Shown piece after piece: positions 46,320 through 56,427 of a stretch of 64,000 bases of DNA. The translations under genes and the position numbers were made by a program. A model generated the notes under the pieces. It was not told where the DNA came from. It ran no database searches and saw nothing but the letters and a program-made list of their open reading frames with translations. Origin of the DNA: Lepiota brunneoincarnata (taxonomy: Eukaryota; Basidiomycota; Agaricomycetes; Agaricales; Agaricaceae); NCBI GenBank assembly GCA_023014365.1, contig JAEBUN010000008.1, positions 496,001 to 560,000 on the forward strand, given 5' to 3'. Positions within the stretch are counted from its first letter, which is position 1. Each line of letters starts with the position of its first letter.

Positions 46320-49300
46320 CCGGGAATGAGCTTGTCATGGTCGACCGACTACTATATGTACCCAGATACGGGTGAATCTTTGTTCTGCTCTACACGAAAT
46401 ACAAAGTGCTGCCCTGTAATTGTCGTGATGGTGATCCAGTTGACCGGGAAAATTACGAGTTCATGATTCATGATTGGAACGATGCACTAGGAGGCAAACT
46501 CTTAGCTGCCAGCTAATCAAAATGCCCACCAGCATTGTGTGTCCATCAAGGAGTTTTGATCCGTGTGCTTCGGACAATGTGCTCGAAAATACCATGGAAG
46601 AAAATGCACATATCTTGTGGTTGGGCTGGTGAATGTGCTCGGGCCGACAACTGATGTTTTCCTCGAGGTCGGTACGACCCACACCTGGGACATAACTAAT
46701 AAAGGAGAGGCAGACTCACGGATCTTCATATGGACAAAATCATGAAACAGTGTCCCGGGTCCTCAGGATGGAATGAATGTAATCTCGGCTGCCCAATTGA
46801 GGGTATTTCGCTTTCTGTGGATCTCGGTCACACGACCATTGGCCCCAGTAGAACGTCATTCAGTTTGTACAGGGTTTCCGTCAGCTGGGGGGCCATCTCT
46901 CAGCATCTCTTCTTATCCACTTGTAAATCGCTCACCGCAAATGAAGTTGCTGGTTGCGTCACAACAAGCCTACAAAGTCCCCGTTATCACTCTGAATAGC
47001 AAAAAAGCCACAGTCTTTTGCGATATTTTTCCAACGGCTTGTCTGACCTGAAAGGTCAGATTATCACAAAGCTTTGATAATGTTTTTGATCCACCGACAG
47101 CGATCTTGATAGGTCGTTACTCACTCAGCGACAACAATGTCAAGTTAAGCGACGCTGCCGCTCACCCTCCTGATATTACTGTCAAGTCGCTAACGGCCCA
47201 GGTAATCACCGCAAACGTATAGGGGATTATTGTTACCCAGACGCAGCCGATAGGCCCTTCTGCCGGGGCATAACCCAACACCTCTCCGACTTTCGCGACA
47301 TAATAGAACCCACCCCACCCCCCTTCCCTCCACAAGAAGCACCCCCCCAAGTGCCGTAGCTTGCCCCCTCCTCCTCAACTTAAGCCCGGTTCGCTTCTGA
47401 TGCACCGCCAAGCCTGCTCAAAAAGCCTCTTCGACAAGGTTCGCCGACCTCACAGGCGTTTGACCTTATGTCAACCATTTGCGCTCAGAGGTTGTCTAGA
47501 ACATTCGCGTGCACCCGAGAAAGGGTACCATCATCGATTGGCGATAATAGCGCCAGGGCACAATCCGGAGTGCTAGGCCTAATGAGCAAAAATTATGAGG
47601 TCCTGTACCATACCTTATCGCGACATCATGCCCCATTTGTTCCTGAAGGACCTGAACGAGTATCAAGTGTGCCTCAAGAATAGCATTTTAAAGCAATCAA
47701 GTCACTAGATCCTCGATACTAATCACTCTTGTGTTTTCTTGGCGTACCACAAGCCGGCCAGTCGGCGCCTTGACGATGGGCCGCAACTCCATCTGGTGGC
47801 TGCGAAACCGAATTTTATAACATTATTCTCTTGGCATGACCGGTGGTGGCTGAAATTGGCGCTGAAGAATGTAAAGGGTAACGTGAGTTTACCAACGTTC
47901 GCCCTCTTCCCCCCGCCTCCTCAGATAAGGTGAATTCCCCCAGGCGTTTTGTGTAGTATACTACTATGGCAGGAGTGAAGTTTGCTTTCCTTGGCTCGTA
48001 TGGGACTCTTCTGAGGGAGAGGGACGACCTACTGACATCGGGACCCCGGCCACACCCCACCCACTGACGACCCCTAACTCGATCTACATGCTCGGCTTCA
48101 TCGGCAAGCCACAATCCCCCCCACCGTCATCTGGAGACGCCCATGGTTTCTCGGTCCTATGAAGCCGGAGAGGATAAGTTCAAAACCAGCCACCTATTGC
48201 CTTGTTTATCTATCATCAAGCCCCAAGTTTGCCCCATCCCCCTGTCCATCCCCCCACCACCCCTTTTTCATTTCGGATTTTCTCTCCTAGTTTTCCAATT
48301 TGCGGACCTTGTTTTTACATAAGATGGAAGCCATCAAGAAACAAAAAAACCACACAAACGTCACCGCGCTCGCTTGTGCAAGTTAATGGCCCTGTGAGGC
48401 CAGGAACGTTTTGAAACAATACTAGTTAGTCTGCCCCTGGGCATGTCGTTTGTCAGCTTGTTGCTGGTGTGCCGATAGGCTTAGTTCAATCCCCCAATAG
48501 GAGGATGTTTACCCCGCATTATTACATCCTTAACCCCCCTCCCCTCCCTTGGGTTCTCTCTCGCCTCTCGCTTCTTGCTTACCCTTCGCTTACAAAGTAA
48601 CAAGTCGGATTCTCAAACCCCCGACAGCTTTTTTTAATAACAGTTAGCATGATCAGAGAAGAGGAGGAGGGACTTTTTTTTTTTAATCCTCGGAGTTGTA
48701 GCCAAAGCTCGGAGAATGATATATTCATCACAAGCACATTTCAACGGCATCGATCAACAAGCCAAGCCTTTTTTCCCCAAACCCCCCCCCACTCTCGCTC
48801 ACCCCCCCCCCCCCTCCCCCAGTTTCCTCGTCTACCCTATCTGCTGCCGTTCGTCCGGGCACGGAAAAAAAAAAAAAGAGACAATGGGCAACTCACGGGA
48901 TATGTAAGGTTCACATTGTGACTTTCCGTGAGAGACCTTTTCGCTTGGGAGCTTTGTGTATATATGTATATTTGTTTCTCCCGGAATTTCCGATATCCAC
49001 AAGTCTATTGTAGCATATATGCATAGTACGTATACACGAGACTCACACAACGGAATCAATCTCAATTGAACGCACTCAAAAAGCCAAAATGGCGGAGAAA
49101 AGAGCGTACAGGTATGAACGTGCAAGGGTACCAAGGGGAGAGAGTTACATATACAAACAGCGGAAACTCATGGAAATATCGAGATATCCACCGCGCGAGA
49201 TTTCCCCCATATACACACACACCAATTAATTCACTGACATATCACAAACGTTCGACATAACGAAAACAATTCAATTAAAATGTATATTTCTGTTTGACGG

Positions 49301-50110
49301 TTCTGTCGGTTTGGGCCTCCTTGTCTCCCCAACCCACCTGCCATCCATCCATCCATCCATCCACATACTGAGAAAACGGGAGGAGGGATCGGTGGCAGAA
49401 GGGACGGAGCGGCCTCTAGACTGCAGGGAAGGAGTGCTCTCCAAAAAAAACAGACAAACACGTACAATGTGCCATGTGGCGACCGTGAGTGCACATTGCG
49501 TGAGTGTGTATCCCTGTTGACCATCAGAACACTTTCTTTCCATTGGCTCAAGGTATCCATAAGACGGCCATCACTGCATGTCACTGTGGCCCCCACCAGC
49601 GGATGCGACGACGGAAAATCCCATAAACGATCTTCGGGTTCTCTCCTCTTCACACTCTGCGATCAGGTGCCCTCCAAACCGTAGATCTTTCCTTTCGGGC
49701 TCAGTCCACCCAAATAGCCAATGTGTTACACACTCAGCACTCCTCGACCCTGGCCGTATTTTACACGAGGTCGGGAACGACGACAATCATACCTAAAGCT
49801 CATTAGCCTTTCCACGGATCTTCCTTCCAATATAGGCACTCAATTGCGACCTACAAAATCACTCGCGGAGTCCCAAGACTTTTGCCACAAACCCAGATTC
49901 CAAATGTCCGGTGGATCTCACGATAAATGCATAAACAAGCCGCCCATATCGCACATTCAATACACCGAATGCATCTCTTCTGTCTAGTAACCCTCAGGTC
50001 TGATGTTGAAGACTCACTAGTCTAACCTGATATACCGCTTTCGCCCATTTTTCCCCGCTTCCGTTCTTTTTCCAGCAATCAAGCCAAAACCCACTGGAGA
50101 AATCCGCGAT
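46320..50110. other. 3.8-kb gene-poor region with polypyrimidine tracts
   Basis: No supported gene. Plus-strand frames around 46500-47050 include stretches such as VGTTHTWDITNKGEADSRIF but have no known motif. From about 47300 to 48900 the plus strand is strongly C/T-rich, with C runs at 48782-48790 and 48802-48814 and A/T runs nearby, typical of leader or promoter sequence rather than coding. A (CCAT) microsatellite lies at 49341-49362. The last part is the 3' flank of glutathione reductase. Confidence 0.45.
49341..49362. repeat. (CCAT)n microsatellite
   Basis: Five and a half tandem copies of CCAT in non-coding sequence. A short open frame crossing it is a by-product of the repeat. Confidence 0.85.
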
Positions 50111-52317
50111 CTATCGGAGCGTAACAAGTTCTGTGATGGATAGAGTGAGATCAGTATCAGGGGTAGCCAAGACATCGCCAGAAAAAGAGCCGGGAAGGGG
50201 GGTCGCTCGACAAAGGGCGAAAAAAAAATACTACGGAAGCGAAGCTGGTGGAATTTGCAAAAGGGGGAAGCGAGGAGGGGGAGAGACAGACACGACAGTT
50301 CCACTGACTACTCCCGGCACCGCGATCCCCGAATACGAATGATCAAAGAGAAGCAAGGAACAGGTACCGAGTAACAACGTTACAGTGTTGTTGAACCCGA
50401 CACGCACCTTCTGCGGAGGTGGGGTGAATAGCAACGGTTGCATCCAAATCCTGTTTCCGGGCTGGAACTTGGATCAGAAAGAGCTGTCCAGATAGGTGTT
50501 AATTGAATACGCACCGCCCATCTTAACAGCTACTGCAAAGCCTTGCATGACCTCAGTCACTGCCTTGACCAATAATATGAACACCAACGACACGTTCTTC
50601 GGGGCCTACCACGATGAGTTTGTACATGGTAGGCTCCTTGTGTTCCTCGTCAATCATCGAGAAGTACAATGACCTAAACGAAGTCTTGTCTGTAAGGTCA
50701 TAGGTGATCACGTTCGGCAAGGTGATTATTAGCGAAATTGCAAGCGAGGGGCTTGATCAGACACATACAAATCTTGATAGCATCACCATACTTCTCCCGC
50801 GCTTGTGGTTCCGTCAACCCTACCGTCCCGACGGGGGGGTGTCTGGGAAGAAAGGGGTAAAAGATGAGCCCGGGGGAGGATCATATGGAAGCAAGAGGTG
50901 AGGCGAGACGCACGAGAAAACAACAGATGGGATATTTTCGTAGACCAGTTTGTCATCTTTGTACTCTGGTGATCCAAACAAGCGGTTTGAGAGTCTCCTC
51001 CCAGCAGCAATCGCAACGGGAGTCAACAACCACTTGCCCTGAACATCACCAATAGCATAGACGCCCTTGACGCTGGTATTCTGATAGTCGTCCACCACCA
51101 CGTCGCCCTTTTCGGTGAGTTTGACACCAACTTCCTCCAAGTTCATGTTTTGGGTATCTGCTTGGCGACCGATAGCCCAGAGAACCACGTCGGCATCAAT
51201 CTTCTCGCCCTTGTCGGTGTTGACCGTAAGCGTCTGACCGCGCTCTCCATCTATGCTGACCACATTACTCTTCCTGTGAATATGTATACCAGTCTTCTCC
51301 ATCCAGGGTGTAAGGGTCTCTTGAATTGAGGGATCAAACGTTCTCAAAACGGTATCTCCACGTATGATTAGGTGCGTCTCAGTACCGAGCGTGTGGAAGA
51401 TGCCTGCGAGCTCGACTGCAATATAACCGGCGCCAATGACTGCGACGCGTTTCGGCTGCTCGGTGAGATCGAAAAACCCATCAGAGTCAATGCCTTTGGA
51501 GGCCCCCGGAATCTGTTCATCCGAGGGAATGATGGGGTGACCACCAACAGCGATGGTGATATGTTCTGCGTTCAGCATATAAGTTGAACCATCTTTCCGC
51601 TTGACCTCAACGGTGTTTGGCGAAGTAAGCCGAGCGAAGCCTCGATGGAACTCGACGCCTTCCTTCTCGAAATTGTTGGCATAGATATCGTTCAGTCTAC
51701 GGATGTAAGCGTCGCGCTGTGGCTTGAAAGCTGCCCAGTCAAATTGTGGTTTGTCGATACCGGTAAACTTGTACCCTGGGGCGTGATGTGTCAACTTATC
51801 CTGCAGGTCCGCGGCATGCCACATAATCTAGGCGACGGGTAAGCATACACGGAAAGAATTCATATAGCCTCGAACGAGTGAAGGGGAAAGAGAGGGATGA
51901 AACGTGGTTGAGCGGATCAAGCCAACAGGGATGGTGGTGAGGGGTAAAATTTGAAATTGCAATAACCCACTTTTTTCGGTACGCAGCCTTTTTTTATATA
52001 TCAAGAGTAGGAAAGAAGAAACCGGGGTCAAATTTCGCGCATATTATGGAGTAATTGAGTGGTATCTACATACCGACATTGACACAGGTTCCTCCGAGGT
52101 GTGAAGTCACTTCGACCACAGGCGACTTTTTTGCCGTATAGCGCTGCGCGTCGCTGAAACAGGGGTAAGAACACACGCGGATAATCCGAAAGGGGAAGGA
52201 CTTCATTAGCAGCGAAGAGACGACACGACGTACCGAAGTAGCCGAACCACCACTTCCACCACCAAGCACAACATAATCGTACTTGTCCGTTGTGGGCTTG
52301 TCAAATATGGGAGGCAT
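50111..52317 (-). CDS. GLR1: Glutathione reductase (Glr1), with microexons and two frame problems
   Basis: This NADPH- and FAD-dependent enzyme regenerates reduced glutathione. Exon 1 (52317-52234) encodes MPPIFDKPTTDKYDYVVLGG and the FAD-binding GxGxxG end. Exon 2 ends HLGGTCVNV-G at 52074. A 17-nt microexon (51987-51971) supplies G-CVPKK, completing the redox-active CVNVGC pair, and the next exon starts IMWHAADLQDK at 51827. NADP-site (VAVIGAGYIAVELA) and VYAIGDVQGKWLLTPVA follow, then HPPVGTVGLTE, ATVAIHPTSAE, and a final 20-nt exon (50130-50111) giving ELVTLR plus stop. Two problems are visible: the conserved start of exon 2 (RRAALYGKKVA) is one base out of frame with VVEVTSHLGG, and near 50551-50560 GQGSD and EVMQGFAVAVKMG need one base removed. 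No mitochondrial presequence is directly fused to this start. Confidence 0.85.
51971..51987 (-). other. GLR1: 17-nt microexon of GLR1 carrying a redox cysteine
   Basis: This segment, GGC-completing plus TGC GTA CCG AAA AAA, is flanked by an AG acceptor and a GTGGGT donor and encodes CVPKK. Without it the second cysteine of the CVNVGC disulfide would be missing. Both flanking introns are in phase. Confidence 0.85.
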
Positions 52318-53834
52318 TTTTACTGTCTGTTTCCCTGTGTCTGTATTCGATGCGAAAGAGGAATTCGCAGGCCGTGGTGGTGCTGAACTGAACGTTCTTG
52401 CGATCTAGGAGGAAAAACTCTCAGATCAGCATCAGAAACCCAGTGTCCGCGAGCAGGCGAGACAAGACAATCCTCCGAGGACGAAAGACAAGGGCCGGGG
52501 CGGGAGAGGACCCGGAAGCCCCAAGTCAGGCGCATACATATCAAGTCGGGTAGGACTCGGAAGAGGGTTGGCGGTTGGAATCAGTTGAAAGGACCAAACC
52601 TTCACCTGAGCGAGCCGAAGAAGCGGTGCTGCAGAAGCGTTGATACTCGAAATCTTGAGACCAGAAGAGAGGAGAGGCCGAGAGAGAGGAGCGGTGAGGC
52701 GAGAGGTGGAGAAGAGCGCCAGGGTGGAGAAAGTAGGCGGGGTGATATGACGTCTTTTTATATATCGTAGATGTCCTTTTGGGTGCTGACCAACCAAACT
52801 AGTTTTGGGTTTTCTCTTCTTTTCTTCCTGCTGAACGTTTGAAGCTTCCAACCTCCGGTACCTTGGAAGCAGCGAAAGCCCATAGGCAAGTAAGTTGCTT
52901 AACAAGCTCTGTATCACGTGACTGGTGGATTGCTCATGTGCGAATATCTGGATTGATTTCACCGATCATCTGGTTTCTCTGCCCGTTTTCTGATTCTACT
53001 CTTCGCAGTACTTCTCAACCCAATATATCACATCTACCATATCGATAACTACATTGTCAAAGAACCTCGGTCCGGCTGGACAAAAGAGACGTTTTCCTCG
53101 AACACGAGCACTGCCCCCGCATTAACACGAAGACCAAAACTGGGGCTTACAAGGATGAGTCCTCCCACACGCAAAAACATTCGCTCCGCCGAAATCGAAT
53201 GTCACACACACACACATCATCCATGACAACCTCGGACCGTTCGATGCGTCCTTTCCACGCAATTCCCCGTTCTCGTTCTTGGGCGCCCCGTCACAGCCCA
53301 TGCGCGCAATGAAAAAACCAGTGAACCTCAAGTCATGAGGTGATTCATGATGACATTGGATTTGCGTCCGCTCCAGTACTCCTCCCGAGCTCCGAGACTG
53401 CATTGGCATATGTCAAAGAGTTTACATGCGTATGTAGGTGAGCACTTATGACATAAGATAATCTTGTGCTTGGCATACCTCACCTTCTCTTCCTTTTGAG
53501 TGTTTACACGTTTCTGGCTTATCATACGGCAGCGATTTCAAAAATATATCGATAGTAGATGATATACGTGGCCACAGGATAACAAAAACCAATGTAAAGA
53601 GAGGGGATAATAAAATAAGGCATCATAACTAGATACATGATGTGAATGACCAGAGACTGTGAATGGCAATGGCGATGTACCAAACGTCCGAGTGCAAAAA
53701 AAAAAATAATACGAAGCAATCCCATGTATGTATGTAAAGGGAGCTCTCTACTCCCCAGATCACTCGGTCAGAGACCGACCAAAAGCACGTCGTCCACCTC
53801 CCCAAACTCCCGTGCAGGGCATAATAAAGCATAT
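52318..53834. other. GLR1 promoter/leader and 3' flank of the low-complexity gene
   Basis: About 1.5 kb. The 450 bases before GLR1 are open in one minus frame with Ser/Leu/Arg-rich content but lack an ATG nearby; they most likely form a pyrimidine-rich leader. A palindromic CACGTG lies at about 52914. No independent gene is supported. Confidence 0.4.
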
Positions 53835-55700
53835 TTAATGGTGTCTCGAAATCTTCTCAACGCCTGCTCCAAGCGCTGTTCGTCTCCTGCTCTCCTCCTC
53901 CTCCTCTTCCTCCTCCTCCTCTTCATCCTCGTGCTCTATATCACTTTCACTTTCACTCTCGCTGTTTCTACTCTCCCGCTCCCTCTCGCTCTCCTTCTCA
54001 TTATGTTGCATGCCTGGCTCTTTGGTTTCCGCCGCAATATCTTTAGAGCCCACTCGTGAGTGCATCCTGTGGTGATGGAAGTAGTGGTGGGGTGCGGGCA
54101 CATTGATGGCTCTTGTCACATGCTCTTCTTCTCCAGGTGTTGGGACGGCAGAGGTGGTAGTGGTAGTCACAGGTGGCACTGGCGGCGGCGACGCTGCTGC
54201 AGGAACGTTCGCTAGCGGTGTCGAGGTGTTCGAAGTGCAGGGCGTAACCGTACAAGACGAAGCTGCGGAAACAAAGGTTTTTGCGGAACCCGCAGTTCCC
54301 GGCCGACTCGACTGCACTGGCTTTGGTACCGCTAGCTTTTCCTTCTCTTCCTTCTTTACCTGCTGCTCTTTCTCCTGCTGCTCTTTCTCCTGCTGTTCCT
54401 TCTCCTTTCGTTCCCTCTCCAGCCTCTCTCTCTGCTCACGCCTCCTTTTCACCCACAACATACCACTCCCATCATCCTCCTCCTCTGGACCGCCTGCATC
54501 CGATGTCGTCGACTGGCCATGCAACCGCTCCCATCGGCCATTGACACCAGCACTCGTGGCACCCTTTACACTGCCCATCCCGCCATAGCCCCACTCGACA
54601 AACTCGGGCTCATCATCACGGGCGTTGGCGAAGGGATTCGCATTCTGTGGTCGCTTGACACCATAGACACGGCCATTGAGCATGCGGGTGCCCTTTCTGC
54701 TCGGGCGAAGACCGCTAGAGGACGAAGGACGCCAACTCTTGGAGAGGTTGGATTTCGCTTTTGCTTTGGATTGGTAGGACTGGGTGGACTGGGTGCTGGA
54801 GACGCGGGCGAGAGGGGAGCCCCAACTAGGCTCCTTGTGGTAGGAGTTCTGGGAGCTGGCAGAAGTCCAGCGGGCAAGGGACCAGCCCGATGAGGAAGCA
54901 GCTTCATTATCGCTCGCATCACGGGAGGAAGAGGGACGGAAGAGGTGGATGGTGCCAAGGGTAAGGATTTCTTCAGCGGAGAAGTTTTTACGAGAAAAGG
55001 TGGTGGTTGTGGGTGTGTGCGTGCGATCGATGGAGGTGGTAGGGGTGAGTGTGTTTGATGAGGAAGATGATGAGGACACTGAATTGCGTTTTAGGCTGCG
55101 CAGAAAGGAAAAGGGGCGGCTCTTCTGGGAAGAGGCGGAGACTGCAGAGAGCTTGTTGGAGACTGCGACGAGAGGGGAGGACTGGCAGGAGACGGGGGAG
55201 GCGGGGACAGAATTGCTGTTGTCATACTCGCTTGGGGTGGTGGTGGTGATGGAGATGGGTGTTGCAGTACCAGGTGTGGATGAGGAGGCGGAGGAAGAAG
55301 AGGGCTCGAGCAGATCACTGTTCCGCTTTGAACTGGAAGAGGAAGAGCTGAGACTGGCCGAATCAAAGACTGCAAAGTAATCCTGACGAGTGTCCAAGGC
55401 GGGAATGGGGGTAGGTGGAGCAGGGAACTGTGTAGCAGAAGCGGCCTCTGGGAGGGGAAACTCACTGCCGTCGTCAGTGATGAGGACGGATCTGCGAGGG
55501 TCTGGGAGAGGAGCGAATCGAATGCGCCGGGGAGGGAGTGACAAAGGACGGTGGGTGGTGCTTGGGAGGAGGGTGGTGGTGGTGGTGGTTGTGGATGATG
55601 AAGAGGCGGGGATGTTTGAGAGAAGGATGCTCTGTCGTCTGTGTGGAGGGGGAAAGTGGTGGTGGTGGAGGTGGTGGTGAGTGGTCAGCGCGGTGGCCAT
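53835..55700 (-). CDS. Uncharacterised 621-residue low-complexity protein
   Basis: This intronless ORF runs from the ATG at 55700 (MATALTTHHHLHHHH) to the stop at 53835. The N-terminal third is rich in Thr, Ser, Pro and His, and includes RIRFAPLPDPRRSVLITDDG. The middle has FSAEEILTLGTIHLFRP and the most globular-looking part, GRVYGVKRPQNANPFANARD followed by EPEFVEWGYGGMGSVKG (about 54570-54680). A highly charged predicted coiled coil follows (REQRERLERERKEKEQQEKE with repeated KEQQE units). The end has an acidic run of glutamates and a basic tail. I recognise no domain. The folded core surrounded by disordered regions suggests a scaffold or regulatory protein. In a gene-dense genome full of introns, a 1.87-kb uninterrupted frame strongly suggests real coding. 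Confidence 0.7.
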   Translation of the reverse strand: MATALTTHHHLHHHHFPPPHRRQSILLSNIPASSSSTTTTTTTLLPSTTHRPLSLPPRRIRFAPLPDPRRSVLITDDGSEFPLPEAASATQFPAPPTPIPALDTRQDYFAVFDSASLSSSSSSSKRNSDLLEPSSSSASSSTPGTATPISITTTTPSEYDNSNSVPASPVSCQSSPLVAVSNKLSAVSASSQKSRPFSFLRSLKRNSVSSSSSSSNTLTPTTSIDRTHTPTTTTFSRKNFSAEEILTLGTIHLFRPSSSRDASDNEAASSSGWSLARWTSASSQNSYHKEPSWGSPLARVSSTQSTQSYQSKAKAKSNLSKSWRPSSSSGLRPSRKGTRMLNGRVYGVKRPQNANPFANARDDEPEFVEWGYGGMGSVKGATSAGVNGRWERLHGQSTTSDAGGPEEEDDGSGMLWVKRRREQRERLERERKEKEQQEKEQQEKEQQVKKEEKEKLAVPKPVQSSRPGTAGSAKTFVSAASSCTVTPCTSNTSTPLANVPAAASPPPVPPVTTTTTSAVPTPGEEEHVTRAINVPAPHHYFHHHRMHSRVGSKDIAAETKEPGMQHNEKESERERESRNSESESESDIEHEDEEEEEEEEEEESRRRTALGAGVEKISRHH

Positions 55701-56382
55701 GGTGAGGTGAGTTGGGTGAGTGGGTGGTGAGAAGGCAGAGGTTCAAGGCCAGCCTTGTTTAACAAACCACTTCCAAGATCCATCACCCGATCCACTACCG
55801 GAGCACAGATCCATAGATCTATACACTCCCCGGGGTCCTGGCACACGTGTCCCCTTCTTTCCTCCTCCTCAACAGCCCTCTCGCCTCTTCCCGAAAGACC
55901 CCCCCATCGGCGGGGGTGCACCTCCTTTACAAGCTCCGGTCCTCCTTGGTCTTCTTGGCACCTCCCCCCGCTGCTAACGGACCTACTCTCTCAAACCACT
56001 GCTCTAGTACCTTGATTTTAATACCCCCAAGACCCACCCGACATCATAGTATGGAGAGAACACACCCGAGTTCTCATGACGCTCCTTCATACCGAGTCAT
56101 AGCAAATCAAGTGTCCGGAGTCCCCATGGCGAGACTTTGGGCGATGCACATACCTGTAAGCGCGCAGCACCACGATCATGCTACGGTTGTCCTTTTGGCA
56201 ACTCTACACCGCAAAACAGCCTCCAATCCTCGATTTCTGCGATTGAGCTACCTGAGACATATGCCAGGTACCCGCAGTACAACGCATCGGGTGAGACCCA
56301 GTAAACGTAACAGCTTGGCTTTTTATCCACGAGCCTATGTAACAAAAAGACGAACAACTCGATAGTCCATAACCAGATCCCC

Positions 56383-56383
<1 letters not shown>

Positions 56384-56425
<42 letters not shown>
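56384..56425. repeat. C42 homopolymer tract
   Basis: An uninterrupted run of 42 cytosines on the plus strand, ending at CGGGAAAT. Such runs are unstable in replication and hard to sequence, so the length may be inexact. Poly-glycine reading frames on the minus strand are a by-product. Confidence 0.9.

Positions 56426-56427
<2 letters not shown>

Noticed and set aside
46461..47051. Overlapping frames of 60-92 codons on both strands after the catalase gene
   Set aside because: No domain, start context or intron pattern supports any of them, and they contradict each other in strand.
52432..52962. Minus-strand open frame before GLR1 with Ser/Arg/Leu-rich content, like a mitochondrial presequence
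   Set aside because: There is no ATG near the presequence-like part, and joining it through the available splice sites does not keep the frame into MPPIFDK. It is more simply a pyrimidine-rich leader.
54103..55680. Several open frames on the plus strand opposite the 621-residue gene
   Set aside because: They are shadows of low-complexity Ser/Thr/Glu codons in the minus-strand ORF.
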